A stretch of DNA of 64,000 nt from contig NZ_PRDM01000001.1 in assembly GCF_015182285.1 (NCBI RefSeq), forward strand, positions 992,001 through 1,056,000, in the 5' to 3' direction. Source of the DNA: Flavobacterium hungaricum. GTDB taxonomy: Bacteria > Bacteroidota > Bacteroidia > Flavobacteriales > Flavobacteriaceae. Below the pieces are notes generated by a model that was not told the DNA's origin, did not search any database, and was given only the letters and a program-made list of their open reading frames with translations. Shown piece after piece: positions 61,283-64,000 of this stretch. Both the position numbers and the translations under genes were made by a program. The stretch's first letter is position 1; each line of letters starts with the position of its first letter.

Positions 61283-64000
61283 ATGAAAACCACATTTAAG
61301 AAATTATTCTTTTGCATTCTCTTTTTAATTTGTATTACGGCTGGAGCCCAAAATAAATCAAACCGAGAACTGATTTCAATTGATAAAGACTGGCGGTTTT
61401 CATTCGGGCATTTATATGATACTAAAAAAGATTTCGGTCATGCCGAAGGTTATTTTTCTTATTTAACCAAAACAGGTTTTGGAGACGGACCTGCAGCAAA
61501 AGATTTTGACGACCGTGCTTGGCGAAAATTAGATTTGCCGCACGATTGGGCAGTCGAACAGCCTTTTAGCGAAAGCGCAAGTTTCAGCCACGGATTTAAA
61601 GCTGCAGGAAAAAACTATACGGAAAAAAGCATTGGCTGGTACCGAAAAAAAATAACGATTGATAATGAAGATCTTGGACGCATTATTTCACTAAAGTTTG
61701 ATGGTATTTTTAGAAATTCAAAAGTATTTTTTAACGGATTTTATTTAGGAACGCACGAAAGCGGCTATAATGGGGTCGAATATGATGTTACAGCTTATGT
61801 AAATTATGGTGGAGAAAATACAATCGTCGTTCGTGTAGACGCTTCGATGGAAGAAGGCTGGTTTTATGAAGGCGCGGGAATTTACAGACATGTTTATCTG
61901 CAGAAAACAAATCCGATTCATGTTCAGACAAATGGGACTTACGTTACTTCTGAACTGAAAAACAATGACGCCGATGTCACGGCTGTGGTCACGATCGAGA
62001 ATAAAGGAGATTTTAAAGGAGCTATAGCAATTATCCAAACTATTTTTGATGCTGATAATAAACAGGTTGCTTTTGGATCTGAAAATGTTTTGGCTCCGGA
62101 GTTTTATCAAAAATCAAATTACAGTTCCAAATTATATGTCAAAAAACCGCTTTTATGGGATCTTGATTCGCCGAATTTATATCGTTTGGTCACTCAAATA
62201 CAACAAGATGGTAAAGTAATTGACCGTTATGAAACTTTTTTCGGAATTAGAACAATTGAGTTCAATGCCGAAAATGGTTTTTTCCTTAATGGAAAACCGG
62301 TAAAATTAAAAGGAACCAACAATCATCAGGATCACGCCGGAATTGGAACCGCATTGCCAGATGAATTGCAGTATTACAGAATTCAAAAACTCAAAGAAAT
62401 GGGATCCAACGCTTACCGCTGTTCGCATCATCCGCCAACGCCAGAATTGCTGGATGCCTGCGATAAACTCGGAATGCTGGTTATTGACGAAACCCGTTTA
62501 ATGGGAATTAACAAATATCATTTGAACGATTTACAGCAGATGATCGAACGTGACCGCAATCATCCGAGTATTTTCTGCTGGTCTGTGGGTAATGAAGAAT
62601 GGCAGATTGAAGGCGGTATTACAGGAGAAAGAATTACGAATGTGATGCAGAAATTTGCGAAAAGCATAGACAATACAAGACCTGTTACAGTAGGAATCAG
62701 CAGCGGATTTAAAAGCGGGATTTCGTCTGTAGTAGAAATTATGGGATATAATTATCTCGGAAACGGCGATATCGATGCGCACAGAAATCAGTTTAAAAAC
62801 CAGCCTGGAATGGGTACAGAAGAAGGTTCGACTTTTGCAACCAGAGGCATTTATTTTACAGATGATGCCAAACACTATCAAAGTGCTTATGATAAAAAAC
62901 CGCGCCCAAGTTTTTACAGCATTGAAGAAGGCTGGAAATTCTACGCCGAAAGACCTTATTTGGCTGGAATGTTTATCTGGACAGGTTTTGATTACCGCGG
63001 TGAACCAACTCCCTACGGCTGGCCTTCTGTAACTTCCTATTTTGGTATGATGGATGTATGCGGTTTCCCGAAAGACAATGTTTTTTACCTGAAATCCTGG
63101 TGGGGAAAAGAACCCGTTTTACACTTGCTGCCGCATTGGAACTGGAGTGGAATGGAAGGCAAAGAAATAGAGGTCTGGGCGTATTCTAATTGTGAGGAAG
63201 TAGAACTTTTTCTAAACAAAAAAAGTTTGGGTAAAAAGAAAATGGAGCAAAACGGACATTTAGAATGGAAAGTAAAATACGAGGCTGGAACCTTGGAAGC
63301 AATTGGTTTTAAAAACGGTAAAAAAGTTTTAGTAGAGACGAAAAAAACAACTGGAAATCCTGAAAGCATAAAATTATCTTTGGATAAAGAAAATCAGCCC
63401 AATTCAAAAGTAAGTGTTATTACCGTGGAAGTTACCGATAAAAAAGGACTTCATGTTCCGACAGCAGACAATGAAATTACATTTGACATAAAAGGCGGTA
63501 AAATTCTAGGTGTTGGAAACGGAAATCCGACTTCTTTAGAAAATGATCAGTTTATTGATGATTTAGAATTGGTTTCGATTACCAATTTACAAGAGCAAAA
63601 AGGAAAAACAGCCGATCTTTCTTTACAATTAAATTACAATGAAAACGAATGGATTACAGCTTTTAAAGACCGTGATTATAAAAAACAAGCACCTTCTTAT
63701 ATTTACAAAGGAAATTTTCAATTAAAATCGGTTTCAGATCAAAATCAAGTGAATTTCTTTTATAAAAAAATAGGAGTCACAACCGAAGTTTATATTAATG
63801 GAAATAAAGTAAATCCAAGTTCAGAAGATGCTCAGAAATATATTTTAGAGGCTAAAATTTTAAAGCAGGGAGATAATTCCATTTATATCATTGCAACACC
63901 TCTTCAGAAAGTAAAAGATTGGGATGTCATGAACACAGATCCTGGAATCATTCAGGTAATTACACCAGCCGAATCGTGGAAACGAAAACTTTTTAATGGT
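61283..64000 (+). CDS. Secreted glycoside hydrolase family 2 (beta-galactosidase-like), 3' end outside window
   Basis: An open frame of 906 codons from ATG 61283 to the window edge. Signal peptide (1-22, TAGAQ), GH2 sugar-binding jelly-roll (about 30-210, DKDWRFSFGH ... LPHDWAVEQPF), Ig-like domain, and TIM barrel with KGTNNHQDHAGIG, YRCSHHPPTPELLDACDKLGM, the acid/base Glu438 in WSVGNEEW, and the probable nucleophile in GMGTEEGSTF (about residue 513). A DUF4982-like segment (WNWSGMEGKEIEVWAYSNCEEVELFLN) and further C-terminal domains follow. Typical of Bacteroidota periplasmic GH2 enzymes. No promoter box recognised. Confidence 0.9.
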   Translation, partial: MKTTFKKLFFCILFLICITAGAQNKSNRELISIDKDWRFSFGHLYDTKKDFGHAEGYFSYLTKTGFGDGPAAKDFDDRAWRKLDLPHDWAVEQPFSESASFSHGFKAAGKNYTEKSIGWYRKKITIDNEDLGRIISLKFDGIFRNSKVFFNGFYLGTHESGYNGVEYDVTAYVNYGGENTIVVRVDASMEEGWFYEGAGIYRHVYLQKTNPIHVQTNGTYVTSELKNNDADVTAVVTIENKGDFKGAIAIIQTIFDADNKQVAFGSENVLAPEFYQKSNYSSKLYVKKPLLWDLDSPNLYRLVTQIQQDGKVIDRYETFFGIRTIEFNAENGFFLNGKPVKLKGTNNHQDHAGIGTALPDELQYYRIQKLKEMGSNAYRCSHHPPTPELLDACDKLGMLVIDETRLMGINKYHLNDLQQMIERDRNHPSIFCWSVGNEEWQIEGGITGERITNVMQKFAKSIDNTRPVTVGISSGFKSGISSVVEIMGYNYLGNGDIDAHRNQFKNQPGMGTEEGSTFATRGIYFTDDAKHYQSAYDKKPRPSFYSIEEGWKFYAERPYLAGMFIWTGFDYRGEPTPYGWPSVTSYFGMMDVCGFPKDNVFYLKSWWGKEPVLHLLPHWNWSGMEGKEIEVWAYSNCEEVELFLNKKSLGKKKMEQNGHLEWKVKYEAGTLEAIGFKNGKKVLVETKKTTGNPESIKLSLDKENQPNSKVSVITVEVTDKKGLHVPTADNEITFDIKGGKILGVGNGNPTSLENDQFIDDLELVSITNLQEQKGKTADLSLQLNYNENEWITAFKDRDYKKQAPSYIYKGNFQLKSVSDQNQVNFFYKKIGVTTEVYINGNKVNPSSEDAQKYILEAKILKQGDNSIYIIATPLQKVKDWDVMNTDPGIIQVITPAESWKRKLFNG

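Noticed and set aside
62531..62881. Minus-strand ORFs within the 3' 2.7 kb
   Set aside because: They oppose a continuous 906-codon GH2 frame with catalytic motifs.

Overview
The window is a contiguous piece of chromosome from a low-GC member of the Bacteroidota, almost certainly a Flavobacterium or close relative. The signs are: many promoters with the Bacteroidota -7 box TAnnTTTG (some with a TTTG/TTG about 18-20 bases upstream); almost no Shine-Dalgarno sequences; an arginine cluster built around the Bacteroidota-type transcarbamylase ArgF'; a bacillithiol-system YtxJ; a DUF6377 regulator; and several families of short dispersed intergenic repeats common in this genus. I see no rRNA, tRNA, CRISPR array, phage or transposase gene.

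Layout. (1) 1-11,250: arginine and proline biosynthesis, all on the + strand: argG (cut by the window edge), argC, argD, proA, proB, argF', argB, argE, argH. Three small membrane or membrane-anchored genes of unknown function sit between the enzymes. (2) 11,305-20,064: a secreted pectate lyase with a promoter-proximal palindrome, two paired multi-pass membrane proteins, YtxJ, ClpB, a 39-residue membrane peptide, a DUF808 protein and a lipoprotein. (3) 20,316-30,377: agmatine-to-putrescine genes (aguB, aguA) interleaved with an OmpA protein, a beta-propeller lipoprotein and a DUF3592 protein; then a secreted EEP-fold protein, a 1.4-kb array of six ~230-bp tandem repeats, and fumarylacetoacetase. 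(4) 30,487-45,700: glyA, miaE, guaC, a GNAT protein, a pentapeptide-repeat protein, aspA, two outer-membrane barrel proteins, an OmpR-type two-component pair, a stress-protein-like gene, a bestrophin, and a divergent MocR regulator/EamA transporter pair. (5) 45,951-64,000: a large acyl-CoA dehydrogenase/oxidase, a tautomerase, a carbohydrate block (DUF6377 regulator, GH3, DUF1349 protein, acyltransferase), an acidic-tailed protein, tyrS, an ArsR-OYE operon, a TlpA-like gene, two unknown genes, and a GH2 enzyme cut by the right edge.

The most notable observation is upstream of tyrS. A promoter box is followed almost immediately by a 36-codon ORF with five Tyr codons, then by an intrinsic terminator whose T-tract ends about 11 bases before the tyrS start. 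This is the layout of a translation-coupled transcription attenuator sensing tyrosine charging, in a phylum where T-boxes are not the usual solution. Other points of interest are the substrate-discriminating position of ArgF' (Ser instead of Pro or Glu), the tandem repeat array that ends in a gene terminator, the operator-like palindromes at the pectate lyase and ArsR promoters, and the uncharacterised membrane genes inside the arginine cluster. All calls come from reading the sequence; no database search was run.
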